Shown: in pieces, positions 21,201-31,708 of the stretch
Numbering within the stretch: position 1 is the stretch's first letter
Layout of the letters: every line of letters starts with the position of its first letter
Source of the DNA: Phytophthora vignae f. sp. vignae
Taxonomy: Eukaryota; Oomycota; Peronosporomycetes; Peronosporales; Peronosporaceae
Direction: 5' to 3'
Assembly: GCA_016169955.1 (NCBI GenBank)
Contig: JABJUM010000028.1
Location: forward strand, 434,001 to 498,000
Length of the DNA stretch: 64,000 nucleotides
Program-made: the position numbers and the translations under genes
Notes under the pieces: model-generated
What the model saw: only the letters and a program-made list of their open reading frames with translations
What the model was told of the DNA's origin: nothing
The model's database searches: none

Positions 21201-24200
21201 GCCAAACACCTCAAGCCGCTGTCGTATGTGAGCTACTAGCACCCGGACGCAGTCTACCAGACCACGCCCAGCACACGCGTGGAGCAGGAACTCCGTTGTT
21301 TGTCCACCCTCGCCAGTGTCAAAGCTCCCCGACTCCAGCAGCACCTTCAGCGTCGCTGAGTAGTTGCCTTCGACCGCTAACTGAGGCGCATTCAAGAACC
21401 CTCCAGCCGTTCGCGCTTCGGTGTTGGCTCCGTGGTTCAGCAGCATGTCGACCGCTTCACTCTGACCCAAGGACGCGCACAGCAGGAGCGGAGTAAACCC
21501 TTCCTCATCAGGAGCTTCGTGCCACGCCCCATGCTCGATCATGTACTCTGCTAGAGCGACCCGTTCGTCGCGCGCCCGTACATCACTCGCGTCAAGTGCA
21601 GCGCTCGGAGGAGGGAGGTTGGCCAGCAGGAGATGCAACGCGGTCTGGCTGTGGTAGTTGACGAGGTTGATGTCGAACGAGTTGCGCAGACAGAGCTTCA
21701 CCAGTCGTTTGTGTCCTGCCGCCGCCGCAAGGTGGAGAATGCCATTACCTTCAGCGTCCATGACGTACCAGAATCCACTCGCAATGGCGCGCTTGACTGT
21801 CGAGTAGTCGCCCTTGTACGTGGCGAGCAGGATCTTCTCGGTTCGCACTGCTGCCGCGTACTTCTTCGCCCTGTACCCGCGCCAGATCGTTTGAATCTGC
21901 TGTGCCGCGTTCATCTCCCAGCGACGGCGCTTGGCTGCCTGCCGACCGAGATACCCGCGAAACACGCGCTGAATCAAGACGGCGGCGCGGTGGTCCCTCA
22001 ATGACTCCTTGAAGACGACTTGGCAGCGATGTCGGCGGTAGTTACGCTGGATGACCAGCGCGCTGTGGTTGTGGAGACGGAGAAGTGCCGCCCGCTTCTC
22101 CTTCTTCATCGTAACGACGGTCGTCCAAGCAAGGAGCATCGTTCTCTCCGTGGCAAGCCGTCTAGTCTGAGCCATCTCTTTGATACGCAGCTCCCAGAAC
22201 GTGTTCCGCACCAGCATATCGAAGCACATCCCAGCCTCTCGGTTCCTGACGCGACGCAAGATGGCCTCGACGCCTCTGTCCTGCTTCGACTTGATCTCCT
22301 TGCACTTCTTGGCGATAGCTCGACCTCGATAGCCACGGTAGACGCGCTGGATGGTGACTGCTTTTCGGTGTCTATCGCGTTGATAGCGGAACACCTGTCG
22401 TGCCACTCGACCACGGAACTGACGCTGGATCAAGACCGCAGCCTCCAGCTTTCGCGCCTTCATCATGTCGACAAAGCCGACCCAGCGGTGGAACCAGTGG
22501 CCTTCTCGTTTCTGGATGATTGTCGCGAAGTTCTCGCGCAGCGTTTGCTGCTCGACCGTGAAGGCGGCCCAGTGGTTGAACAGTCGATTCAACATGCGCG
22601 CCTGCACCTTAAGCAGATACTTCTTGGCCATCTTGTTGCGCTTCGCGCGCAGATTCAGCTGCTTACGAAGCTGTACGAGATCTTTCCGCTGGCGGATAAA
22701 GTGCTGGATGGTTCTCGCTGCGCGTGCCATGCGCTTGTGGAGCGCGAAGTGCAGCTTCCACTTCATGAGCTTGAACTTCAAGAACAAGAGGTTGGCCTTG
22801 CGTCGATTCTTCCTCCTGGTCACGAACGCCTTCCATTGATCCATCACGTGGACGAGCTCCTTCTTCTTCAAGGCGGCGGCGCGCTGCGTGGCTTCCTCTT
22901 CTCGGGCTTTCTGGACGAGTTTCTTCTGCTTCTCTTCGAGTTCGCGCTTCTGCTTCTCCTCCGGCTCCTTCTTCGCCTTCAAGCGCTGCTGGTGACGCTC
23001 CATGTCCTTCTCGCGCAGGGCTTCGAGCCGCTTGCGCTCCAGCTCCTGGTTCTTCAACTTGATCTCGCGCTCTCGGATCTGCGCCGCGAGTTTGTCTCGA
23101 GCGTGTTGCTTGGTCTCCCGAGCGCGCTTTCGAGCGCGATACGCGCGCTGGATGCGGATCACCATGCGCAGTCTCAGCTCCTCCATCTGCTGCTGCCAAG
23201 GCACAGCGAGCAGCGTCGAGGCCTTCACTGCGATGTCGTGCTTCTTCTGCAGTCTCCCGATGTGCGCCTCGAAGCGGCCGAGAACCGATACCAACTCCTT
23301 CGAGGGTAATGGACTGCTGACGTCTTCATTGACCCGTGCGGGTCCCCTCACGACCGACTGCTTTGGTGGCGACTTGACGGCCACCACCTCCTTCCACACG
23401 TTGTTGACGAGGTTCTCTCCGTCCGTGATCTTCTTCTGGATATGCTGCAGCTCCTGCTCCTGCAGGCGGATGCGGTTCTCGAGCAGTCGAAGCTGCACGC
23501 GGAACTGGTTGTTGGCGTTGCTGCGCTCCATCTTCATCAACTCAATCTTCTGGTTGCGTAGCGCTCGCTCCTGCTCCGCGTACAGCGTGACCCATTTGTC
23601 GACTTTAGAGTCGAGCGTGATGGTGTCTCGAAGGCGGATTAAACTCGACAGGGACTCGCCGTCGTCGCTGAATTTGAACTGGGCGAGGATGTCTTCCGCG
23701 ACTTCGCCGAACATTTGCACCAGTGTTGCAAGGAAGACCTCGGCGGAGACGGCGAAGCGCTTGTCGTCGCCTTGGAGTCGACTAACGATCGGTTCGCGGA
23801 CGATATACTGCGCCAGCAGGATGGGGGCTGCGATGCGAGTACTGCTGTTGGATCTGATGCGTCTTGAGTACTCGAATACGCGCTGTATTACGCTCTTGCA
23901 AGCCGATTTGGACAGGAAAACCTGCTTGGTGCCGTCTGGAATGAGGGGATGATTGCGGAGTTCGATCCAATTTGCCGCAATATACTTTTTCGACCCGCTG
24001 GCTTGAGATGAATGCGCTTGTTTCTCTTTGGCCGCTAGATCCAGATCCAGTTCTTCTTGTAGATGGCTACGCACAAAGAGGAAGAAGAGGAGTGCGTCCT
24101 CGTCCAGTATTTCCCTCAAGAACGATGCGAACAGAGCCACTTGCGGGAACTGATCGCGGTTGAGTTCGATGTTGTACATGAGATCTATGCACTCTTGGTC

Positions 24201-25210
24201 GGCGAGCTCTGGTAGACCGAGCGAATGGTGGATGAATCTACGCGTGAAGAACGGCATGGCCAGCCACCCTGGAGTCGTCATACGGCTCTGTGGCGTGGCT
24301 TTCGGCTTTGCCCACGCATCCGATGCAGTCGAGTCACCCTCCGCCTTCTCCGACCCCATCTTCAGTAACAGGATGTCCGCAAGAGCGTTGTAAACGACTT
24401 CGATCGTACGGAGCAGCCAATTGATCCCGCGTTGTCTGGGGAGCAAACTCTTCGGCGTCTCCGCCGGCACAACAGCCTCGAAGAAGCGAGGGTATCGTGA
24501 CCGCAGCATCCGAGTCGACACCTTCACGGGCATTGAATCTTTCTCTGGCTCGGCGTCTTGCTCATCCTGATTCCGCGGCGCCAACGCGTCAGGTAGAGTC
24601 CTTGATGGCGGCTTTGCCAGTGGTTTAGTGTGAGGACCACGACCAGCTTGACTATTTGATGCAGTCACTCGAGACGGATCGCCGGCTTTGGGGGCAGTTC
24701 TCTCTTCAGGTGGGAGCAGTCCACGTTGGCTATGGGATGAACGATACAAATACTAAGACAACAGTTTCTGCTCAATATTCATGCGATATGCTCATGCCAC
24801 TTGCCTACCGTAGCTGGCAGTTGATGTACTCGATCTTGTCGAGGTACGGCAACAGCATTTTCTTCTGCTCCAACGCTTCCACGCTCATCTAATCCCACCA
24901 AAGGTGCACCCGACGTCGTTATCCCAACACTTCCTATAACAGAGATCCTAACTACAGCACGTACCTGAGCTGGTGGCGCCTGCTTCTCCGGCACAATAGG
25001 CCGGCTCCTTGCAACGACTTCATTGTGTTGAACTTCTACCTGTGGGACTGGAGTTTGCTGCTCCGGATGAAGCATGGAAGCCAGCCACGCGACATTGGCC
25101 GCTGTCTCCACATCTTCAGCGCTCTCTCGCCGCTTCTTCTTCCTCGTTCGCTGCGCGCCGGCAGCCAACGACACTGCGCTGTCCAATTCATACGGAGAGC
25201 GCTTTGTCAT
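18267..25210 (-). CDS. Giant IQ-motif, ankyrin-repeat, WW-like and TPR protein
   Basis: Exons 25210-24965, 24888-24809 and 24729-18267 join in frame with GT-AG introns of 76 and 79 bp, giving about 2262 residues. In order the protein has a conserved N-terminal helical domain; coiled coil and an IQ motif (RIQRAYRARKRA); a cluster of IQ motifs (AAVLIQRQFRGRVARQ, VTIQRVYRGYRGRA, AAQQIQTIWRGYRAKK); about ten ankyrin repeats (bases 21860-20690); an acidic linker; a WW-like segment (PFYYTARSSGEHMYTWDTP); more IQ motifs; a second WW-like segment; and TPR-like helices (AHINYAACVQWLYDQYEEA). It likely binds several calmodulin or centrin molecules as a cytoskeletal or flagellar scaffold, which is inference. 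The first exon start is tentative, and upstream exons may exist. Confidence 0.8.
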
Positions 25211-25377
25211 GACGCCCAACGCAGCTTGAACGTGCCCAAGGTCGGAAAACACAAGCAAAAAATAACCGCCCATTCGTACACGCAAAAGTAGCATGATCTG
25301 TACGAGTAAACACTACACTTAGTATTACTATGTCGGGACAATAGATTAAAACCTCGTGAAGGTATCCAATGAGCACT

Positions 25378-25788
25378 TCAGCGTCCGCAGCTGTTGTTGC
25401 CCTCCACATTTACTCTCCTCATGCTCAGCTCGCGCTTCTCGGCTTCTCGCTGATCCGCCGCCTGCTTCACGAGCTCGCGGATCTCCGCAATATCGCGCAG
25501 ACCGCGACGCAGTTGCTGCTGCATCGCGTCGACCGAGTCGCGCATGACCTTGAGGTCTTCGCTGTCGATCGCGATCTCGTCGTCCCTCTCCATCTCCATC
25601 TCAACGAAGGGCTCTTTGTGGATGGCAGCAGGGTAGTGCCTCCTCCTGTACTGGAAGAGCGCCCCCAGTAGGAACTGCGCGTGCGGGAGAACACACTTGG
25701 CCTGGCGCCGCTGCAGCGCCCGACGCCGGAGACACGCCTTCCTCCGGCAGGAGCAGCGCCGGCACGTTTGCTCTGAATGGGTCGCCAT
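25378..25788 (-). CDS. Small basic/coiled-coil protein, or 5' exon of the IQ/ankyrin gene
   Basis: An ATG at 25788 opens 136 codons. The first 40 residues are Cys/Arg-rich (CRRCSCRRKACLRRRALQRR). The rest is acidic then helical with heptads (DSVDAMQQQLRRGLRDIAEI), a likely coiled coil. Inside the 3' end, SMRR is followed by GTAAATG, a good donor. Splicing to the AG at about 25297 would continue in frame into the region just upstream of the IQ/ankyrin start at 25210. It may thus be the true N-terminus of that gene rather than a gene of its own. I do not recognise a family. Confidence 0.45.
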   Translation of the reverse strand: MATHSEQTCRRCSCRRKACLRRRALQRRQAKCVLPHAQFLLGALFQYRRRHYPAAIHKEPFVEMEMERDDEIAIDSEDLKVMRDSVDAMQQQLRRGLRDIAEIRELVKQAADQREAEKRELSMRRVNVEGNNSCGR

Positions 25789-26877
25789 TGCGCGGGTGTG
25801 GTGTGATACTTGGTCGTCGATAGGGTCTTGAGTGCGGAAACCCACTTCACGTCGAGCACGCAAATCGGGAACTGAGCGCTGGTCGTGGGCGCTCCGAGCT
25901 CGCGGCTGCCATTGAATCAACGGCGGCGGCTGACGCACTTGCAGGGGCAAAGAAGCCGCTGGAATAGAGACGACGAGCGCCGACGTCCCCCGCACAGAGC
26001 GTTTTGATCTTTGAGGCGCCCAAAAGGAGAGGCTTATAATAATTAACGTTTCATCGTCCTCGGGCGCAATGGCGAGCCTGAGCGTGGGGTTGCCGTGCCG
26101 CGCCCGAGCTGGGCTGCACCAAACACTTCGGCCGTGTTCGCAAGCACGACGAAGGGGGCAGATTTGGGGTCTCTTTGACCGGCGGCATGCATGTGACAGC
26201 GCTTTCAGCCGTCAAATCGCTGCTGAGACCGCCTCTCGCACCATCGAAGGCGGCCGAATTCCCCTCGCTCGAGCGGATGAACTCTTGTGTGTTTTAACTG
26301 GGCTTTGTATGGGGAATGCGCAACGACCTTCAGAGCTGGTCGTGGTGGAGCTGTTGAAGTGGTGGCGGTAAAGAACCCGCACCAAACCCGTTGACGCTTC
26401 GTTGGCATTCCGCCGGTAATGGACCTGATAATGATTTTGCTCTTCTCGCAATAACACCCGCGCCCCGTAACCGCGTTCGTGGCCACGGCCCACAACGTCT
26501 TGCCCCCTTTCGCTGGGGCCGACAGGAGGACATTAGCGAGCAGTCACGATAGCCGCCGTCACCTTCGGTAGAGTTTGAGTGCTGGGATAATGTCATCATC
26601 GCTCGGTGGTGCATGATCTCATTCCTGCGATCGCCCACCCGCCCGGTCATGTGGTCGTCTCGGACACTGGGAATTCGCGTTGCTTCGTCGGTTTGCGTGA
26701 GGTCGCCGCGACAAAGTTATCCAGCTCCTTCAGCCGGCATCGGCGAAGCGGATTGGGCCTCCGCAATGGAGGGTGTCTGCTTCAACTGCGTTTTCGTCAC
26801 CTGCTGGACATTCAGCGCTCGCTTCAGTAAACACACCGTGGTGACAGATGGCTGGACGCTAGTCGAGCGTGCGACAG
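25789..26877. other. Intergenic stretch, no gene identified
   Basis: Several short frames on both strands occur, but none resembles a known family. The in-frame extension at 25789-25995 could belong to the small gene before it. Nothing else is supportable. Confidence 0.4.
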
Positions 26878-26995
26878 GACAATAGCGGTCGCTGGCGAGA
26901 AAACTCCAAAACCCGCATACTTGAGTTTCAAAACAACAAAACCCGCATACTTCTACAAAACCCGCATACTGGCAACAGATGTCCGTAGAATCAGA
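26878..26995 (+). repeat. Left terminal inverted repeat
   Basis: Matches the reverse complement of 27364-27487 almost exactly from CTCCAAAACCCG inward. The outermost 30 nt differ by a few substitutions and a short indel near GCTGGCGAG. Confidence 0.85.
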
Positions 26996-27363
26996 AACAC
27001 TTCGGTTGGGAGCTGTAAAAAAATATAATATAAACGTATGCAAGTTCTCCTTCCTCTCTCTCACGCACAGCTAGCTGGAGCTTCTTGCATGTTTTGCGAT
27101 TGTGGTTGGATTCCCCGCAGTTTGTGCAGCGTTGAGCACGAGTCGGTCTGCTTTCACCAGCACTAGGGATTCGTTTGACGCGCTTTCTTCCACGGGAAGT
27201 TACCTTTCGCTGGGCAGGAAGGAGCGGGGCGCTAGTAAGCTCGGTGGAAGCGGGGATCAGTACGGATGCTTCGGCAAACGCGTTTGAGTAGCTTTCAACT
27301 TTTTGCTACAGATAAGCTGAGAGACCTTCGCATGCTTATTTATTTATAGCTATTCCTGCTTTG

Positions 27364-27487
27364 TCTGATTCTACGGACATCTGTTGCCAGTATGCGGGTT
27401 TTGTAGAAGTATGCGGGTTTTGTTGTTTTGAAACTCAAGTATGCGGGTTTTGGAGTTTCCTCGTCGCTGGCAGCGACCGCTATTGTC
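27364..27487 (-). repeat. Right terminal inverted repeat
   Basis: Partner of the left arm, with three copies of AGTATGCGGGTTTTG. It is a few nt longer than the left arm near its outer end. Confidence 0.85.
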
Positions 27488-28367
27488 AGCGACTCGCTGC
27501 GAGGTGACAAGATCGATAGCTAGGCTGCAGTGCAACTAACATACGGGTACGCATCTGCCGCAATCGATGGCCGCTACACGCCTACGTGTAGGTGAAGTGA
27601 CTTCGATTGCATGTACATGTAGCTCGTTCTTGGTTCGTACATATCCTAAGTACTACAGTACTTGACGCTTTTGACAGAGAGGAACACTGATAGCCTACGA
27701 CCCAGAACATGATGATCAGTCAAACGCGTGCGTCCGCGAGCGAATAATGGCATAGAGAGTACACCATTTCAAGTCCAAATTGAGAGAAGTCGTGCTTCAA
27801 ATTGAGAACCGCCAAAAGCAAATTGAGAAAACCTCCAATCATGAATATGCTTATCATCTAATCACCTACAAGACCGAATACATTGTACAGAGCAACTGAC
27901 TTGCCCACTCTATGTCGATCAGAAAATTCCCTCCGGAAAATTTTGGCCGGGACAGTGCCCCTTTTCTTGATCTCTCTTGTTTTGATTTTGGTCGTTTTTG
28001 TTTTGATTTTGATTTCTCTCAATTTGGCCTTGAAATGGTGTGTCAGCCCGAGTGTCCAACCAAAATATCGTGCAGTGCAACAGCCTGGGGCACATTTTCC
28101 TTTTGCATAGTGACCGGTATACCGGTCCACATCTATTATTTCACGGCCCTTTTCCCTCTTTCTGATTCGGTGTCAAAAAGGTTTGTCGATCGAATCCTCC
28201 CATCTGATTCGATGAGTCTTACCGACACGACCGGTTTCTAATCAGTTCTGCTTTGTCACACGACCGTCACGTGCCCTACTTCAATGGATCATCATTTGGA
28301 AGAGTGCATCACAACGTCATCTTCCTCTCCACTCCACTCCACACACCACTCCTTCTCCGCCGCCGCC
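27488..28367. other. Intergenic stretch upstream of the cystinosin pair
   Basis: No gene is apparent. Near 27775-27835 the phrase CAAATTGAGA recurs three times within 60 nt, a minor local repeat. The 5' leader of the first cystinosin gene (CT-rich, 28315-28360) closes the interval. Confidence 0.45.
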
Positions 28368-29273
28368 ATGGGCTTCTCCTTCATGGATCTGTCCGTGAAC
28401 CGCCGCGCCGCTGTGGTGTCCGTCTTCATTCTGCTGGCCGGACTGTCCTTCGGGCTCTCGCTAGACGCCAACGCGCACATCCCGCGTCCGTGGAACCGCG
28501 TCTCGAGCATCATCGGCTGGATCTACTTCTTCTGCTGGAGCGTGAGCTTCTACCCCCAAGTGTTTCTCAACCGCCAGCGCCGCAGCGTCGTGGGGTTGTC
28601 GCTGGACTACACAGTGCTCAACATGCTGGGCTTCACGTGCTACTCGGTGTTCAACGTGGCCTTCTACTACAGCGAGAGTGTGCAACAGCAATACATGCGG
28701 CGCCACGGCGGCCACCGCAACGCTGTGGAGCTCAACGACGTATTTTTCTCCCTACACGCAGCGGTGCTAGTGGCTGTGTCGCTGTTCCAGTGTGCGATCT
28801 ACCCTCGGGGAGGGCAGACAGTGAGCAAGCCTACCATCCTGTGGACGGGTGGGACTGTCGTCGCTGCGGTGCTGTTTGCATTCGCCGTGGTGGTCACGGG
28901 TGACAAGGAGGACTCGGCCATCAACACGCTCAACCTGCTCTACCTGCTGAGCTACGTGAAGCTCATAACGACGCTGGTCAAGTGCCTTCCGCAGATCGCG
29001 CTCAACTACCAACGGAAGTCTACGGTTGGGTGGACGATCTGGAACGTGCTGCTGGACATCGCTGGCGGACTGCTGTCTATTGCGCAGCAGGTGCTGGATG
29101 CCGCGGCGACAAACGACTGGACGGCCATGACCGGAGACCCCGTGAAGTTCTCGCTGGGCTTTGTGAGTATCATCGTGGACGTTGTGTTCATCCTGCAGCA
29201 CTACGTCTTCTACGCGGACAACAACCACTTTATGCTGCACGGAGGAGAGGCTAAGCCCTTCTTGCCCAAGTAA
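28368..29273 (+). CDS. Cystinosin-family PQ-loop transporter, copy 1
   Basis: The single exon encodes 301 residues with seven predicted membrane spans. Two PQ-loop repeats are clear: SFYPQVFLNRQRRSVVGLSL near residue 60 and KCLPQIALNYQRKSTVGWTI near 210, each with the Pro-Gln and downstream (S/T)(V/T)xG. Cystinosins export cystine from lysosomes with protons, and vacuolar localisation is inferred. A Kozak-like GCCGCCATGG at 28368 is chosen as start; an in-frame ATG at 28284 would add 28 polar residues that the downstream copy lacks. Copy 2 lies 1500 bp downstream in the same direction. The C-terminus KPFLPK is hydrophilic with no clear GYDQL-type lysosomal signal. Confidence 0.9.
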   Translation: MGFSFMDLSVNRRAAVVSVFILLAGLSFGLSLDANAHIPRPWNRVSSIIGWIYFFCWSVSFYPQVFLNRQRRSVVGLSLDYTVLNMLGFTCYSVFNVAFYYSESVQQQYMRRHGGHRNAVELNDVFFSLHAAVLVAVSLFQCAIYPRGGQTVSKPTILWTGGTVVAAVLFAFAVVVTGDKEDSAINTLNLLYLLSYVKLITTLVKCLPQIALNYQRKSTVGWTIWNVLLDIAGGLLSIAQQVLDAAATNDWTAMTGDPVKFSLGFVSIIVDVVFILQHYVFYADNNHFMLHGGEAKPFLPK

Positions 29274-29882
29274 AGGACGAGTACTGTAATGTTGCAAGCG
29301 AATTGAAACCAGAATATGAACGATATCTAAAAGTATTCGTCTTGAAATCAATGTAATTGCGTGATTTAACCCGGAACGACTGTACGAATCCCGGTAAAAT
29401 AATTTTAGTAGACAAGCTTCGTGTTTGCTACAGTGGCATTGATTTCTTGTAGCCTTGCAATTTTTTACACCCATAATACTTGCTTGTATTATTTCTGAAA
29501 AATAAAAGAATCGGGAGAGCACCTCAATCATGACCAGGTGTCGCCAAGAAGAACCAACTCGTGTGCCTGACACGTTTTCTCTACCGCCCACTCTAACTAA
29601 TCAGAAATATGGGCGAAGTTGCTTGCTAAGATCATCTGAGCCGGATGCTACGTGCTTTCCTGTGCCCTTTACTATTTTACTTTTTTTTTCTCCAACAATC
29701 TTCGTTTTCGTTACTGCGCCTGCAACTAAAAAAAGAGATACAGACGTACGAAAGGAACGACGGGCCGATCCGTCCAACGGATTCCGTACCGTACCGATAT
29801 TATAGTTTATCGGTACAGTGCTACCGATCCGCCACTTCAGCGAGATATCTTATCTTTGAAGGTATCACAACGATTCTCCGAC
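29274..29882. other. Spacer between the two cystinosin genes
   Basis: AT-rich 3' region of copy 1 and 5' region of copy 2. It contains no gene and little obvious similarity to the region upstream of copy 1, so the two promoters have diverged or differ in origin. Confidence 0.45.
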
Positions 29883-30761
29883 ATGGATCGGGCCGCGAAG
29901 CGCCCCGCGACCATCGTGTCCGCCTTCATCCTGCTGGCTGGACTGGCCTTCGGGCTGTCACTCGACGCCAACGCGCACATCCCGCACCCATGGAACCGCG
30001 TCTCGAGCATCCTCGGCTGGATCTACTTCTTCTGCTGGAGTGTGAGCTTCTATCCCCAGGCGATCCTCAACCACCAGCGCCGCAGTGTTGAGGGACTGTC
30101 GCTGGACTACGCCGTACTCAACATGCTGGGCTTCGCGAGCTACACGGTGTTCAACGTGGCCTTCTACTACAGCGAGAGTGTGCAACAGCAATACATGCGG
30201 CGCCACGGCGGCCACCGCAACGCTGTGGAGCTTAACGACGTCTTCTTCTCTCTACACGCGGTCGTGATGGTGAATGTGTGGCTCGCCCAGTGTGTGATCT
30301 ACCCGCGGGGAGGGCAGACGGTGAGCAAGCCGGTGGGTGGGACCGTCATCGTCGCTCTTCTTTATGGGTTGGCCGTGGTGGTCACAGGTGACAAGGAGGA
30401 CTCGGTCATCAACACACTCGACCTGCTCTACCTGTTGAGCTACGTAAAACTTATCACAACGCTTTTCAAGTATCTGCCGCAGATTACACTCAACTACCAG
30501 CGGAAGTCCACGGTCGGGTGGACCATTTGGAACGTGCAGCTCGACTTCGCTGGCGGATTGCTGTCCATTGCGCAGCAGATGCTGGACGCCGCAGCGACTG
30601 ATGACTGGGCGGCTATGACCGGAGATCCGGTTAAGTTCCTGCTCGGGCTTGTCAGCATTATCGCGGACGTGGTGTTCTTCATGCAGCACTATGTGTTTTA
30701 CGCCAAGAACAACCGCTTTGTGCTGCGCCGCGGGGAGGTTAAACCGTTGTTGCCAAAGTAA
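29883..30761 (+). CDS. Cystinosin-family PQ-loop transporter, copy 2
   Basis: The single exon encodes 292 residues, colinear with copy 1 at a constant 1500-bp offset through most of the first half. PQ loops are SFYPQAILNHQRRSVEGLSL and KYLPQITLNYQRKSTVGWTI. It lacks four codons (the TILW of copy 1) after GGQTVSKP. The ATG at 29883 (MDRAAKRPATIVSAFIL) is the first in frame and replaces the N-terminus of copy 1. Sequence identity is uneven: a stretch around VFNVAFYYSESVQQQYMRRH is nearly identical at DNA level, while third positions elsewhere differ. It is intact and probably functional. The role is as for copy 1, and expression may differ. Confidence 0.9.
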   Translation: MDRAAKRPATIVSAFILLAGLAFGLSLDANAHIPHPWNRVSSILGWIYFFCWSVSFYPQAILNHQRRSVEGLSLDYAVLNMLGFASYTVFNVAFYYSESVQQQYMRRHGGHRNAVELNDVFFSLHAVVMVNVWLAQCVIYPRGGQTVSKPVGGTVIVALLYGLAVVVTGDKEDSVINTLDLLYLLSYVKLITTLFKYLPQITLNYQRKSTVGWTIWNVQLDFAGGLLSIAQQMLDAAATDDWAAMTGDPVKFLLGLVSIIADVVFFMQHYVFYAKNNRFVLRRGEVKPLLPK

Positions 30762-30976
30762 AAGGAGGGCATGGTAGTAGTGAATCGAGAATGAATACTA
30801 GTATTAGTTCTTAACCTACTAGCCACAACTAACATTTGACTTTTGCTTCGTATGATGTTGCATGCAATTCGCTGTACCCGCATTGTTTACAGTAATTTTT
30901 TTCCGGCACAAATTTCTCGATGAACACATTAAAAAAATGCTACATGTAATAATACATCGTTGCTAGTCGAGGCTCC

Positions 30977-31116
30977 AAGTGCAGTACACCGGGGGCGTCT
31001 GCTACAATCTCTCCTTTAACGAGGGCGACGTCTACGCTAACTGCTCCAGCACGGGAGATTTGGAGGCAGTGACGGAGTATATACTCTGCGAAATCGACTT
31101 CACGGATGCCTCAACG
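30977..31116 (+). pseudogene. Fragment of an unknown Cys-containing secreted-type protein, copy 1
   Basis: A short open stretch reads LQYTGGVCYNLSFNEGDVYA, then LCEIDFTD. The same pattern (LQYSDGSYFDITFYPSDVYA ... LCEIDLTD) occurs in the larger broken copy at 34085-34632. No start, signal peptide or C-terminal region is left. It marks the left edge of the duplicated elicitin block. I do not recognise the family. Confidence 0.6.
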
Positions 31117-31164
31117 CGACTTGCGTGGTTTTGGCCATTAATTGCACGCAGTCGAAGCGCATTA

Positions 31165-31708
31165 TTAATGAAGAAAGCTGAAACATATCAACGCGAAGGA
31201 CACCGTATTATATATATTGGACTGGTACATATGTATATCCACATCATGATCACCACAACCGCCATCATCGAAAAAACACACCGGATGTGATGCGCTGCTT
31301 ATCGTGCTCGAACTCCCTTCTCTCAAGTTGTTGCTGCTGACAGAGTCGCTGATGCTTGACGACGAGCCCTTCGATCCACTGGCGCTGCACCTTTCGTTGA
31401 ATGGGTCGATCATGTCGGACTGCAGATAAATCTCAGACTCGGGGATCCTGCAGTCGCCAAGGCCCGTCGCTGCAATGTCTTCCATCAGCGCCACGCAGGC
31501 TGAGCTCCCACAGACGGCGGCGAGCTGTTCGGGTGAGCGATCTGCAAACGTTGATAGGCTGCTGAAGCCCGCGGTCTTCGAGCATCCGGCTACGTTCTTG
31601 TTCGATGCGATGCTCATTAGCTCCGATGTGGAACATTCGTCACCCGCATTGGTATGTAACTCCTGTAAGCGTCAAGCCGATCACAACCAAGACGAATAGA
31701 CTGTTCAT
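31165..31708 (-). pseudogene. Elicitin-like gene A1, frameshifted at both ends
   Basis: The signal peptide begins at ATG 31708 (MNSLFVLVVIGLTLTG), but that frame stops after about 22 codons. The mature elicitin domain continues in the next frame with all six cysteines (ECSTSEL, AGCSKTAG, AAVCGSSACVAL, GDCRIP, NERCSAS). The 3' end is also shifted by a deletion near 31290, replacing the hydrophobic GPI-type tail with an unrelated tail. The central 325 nt are identical to copy A2 at 35058-35381. Elicitins are secreted sterol-binding proteins recognised by plants; this copy looks dead unless an undetected intron repairs the first shift. Confidence 0.75.

Larger units (their letters stand above)
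26878..27487. mobile_element. Non-autonomous inverted-repeat element (610 bp)
   Basis: Terminal inverted repeats of about 118-124 bp (26878-26995 and 27364-27487) bound an interior of about 370 bp with no transposase. Each arm starts GACAATAGCGGTCGCTG and contains three spaced copies of CAAAACCCGCATACT, in inverted order in the other arm. Long arms with internal repeats suggest a Mutator-like or foldback MITE. I see no clean target-site duplication next to the apparent ends, so the superfamily is not assigned. Confidence 0.8.

Noticed and set aside
22020..23309. Long open frame (429 codons) on the plus strand
   Set aside because: Antisense to the IQ/ankyrin gene; the Leu/His-rich translation mirrors the Lys/Glu-rich coiled coil of the real protein.
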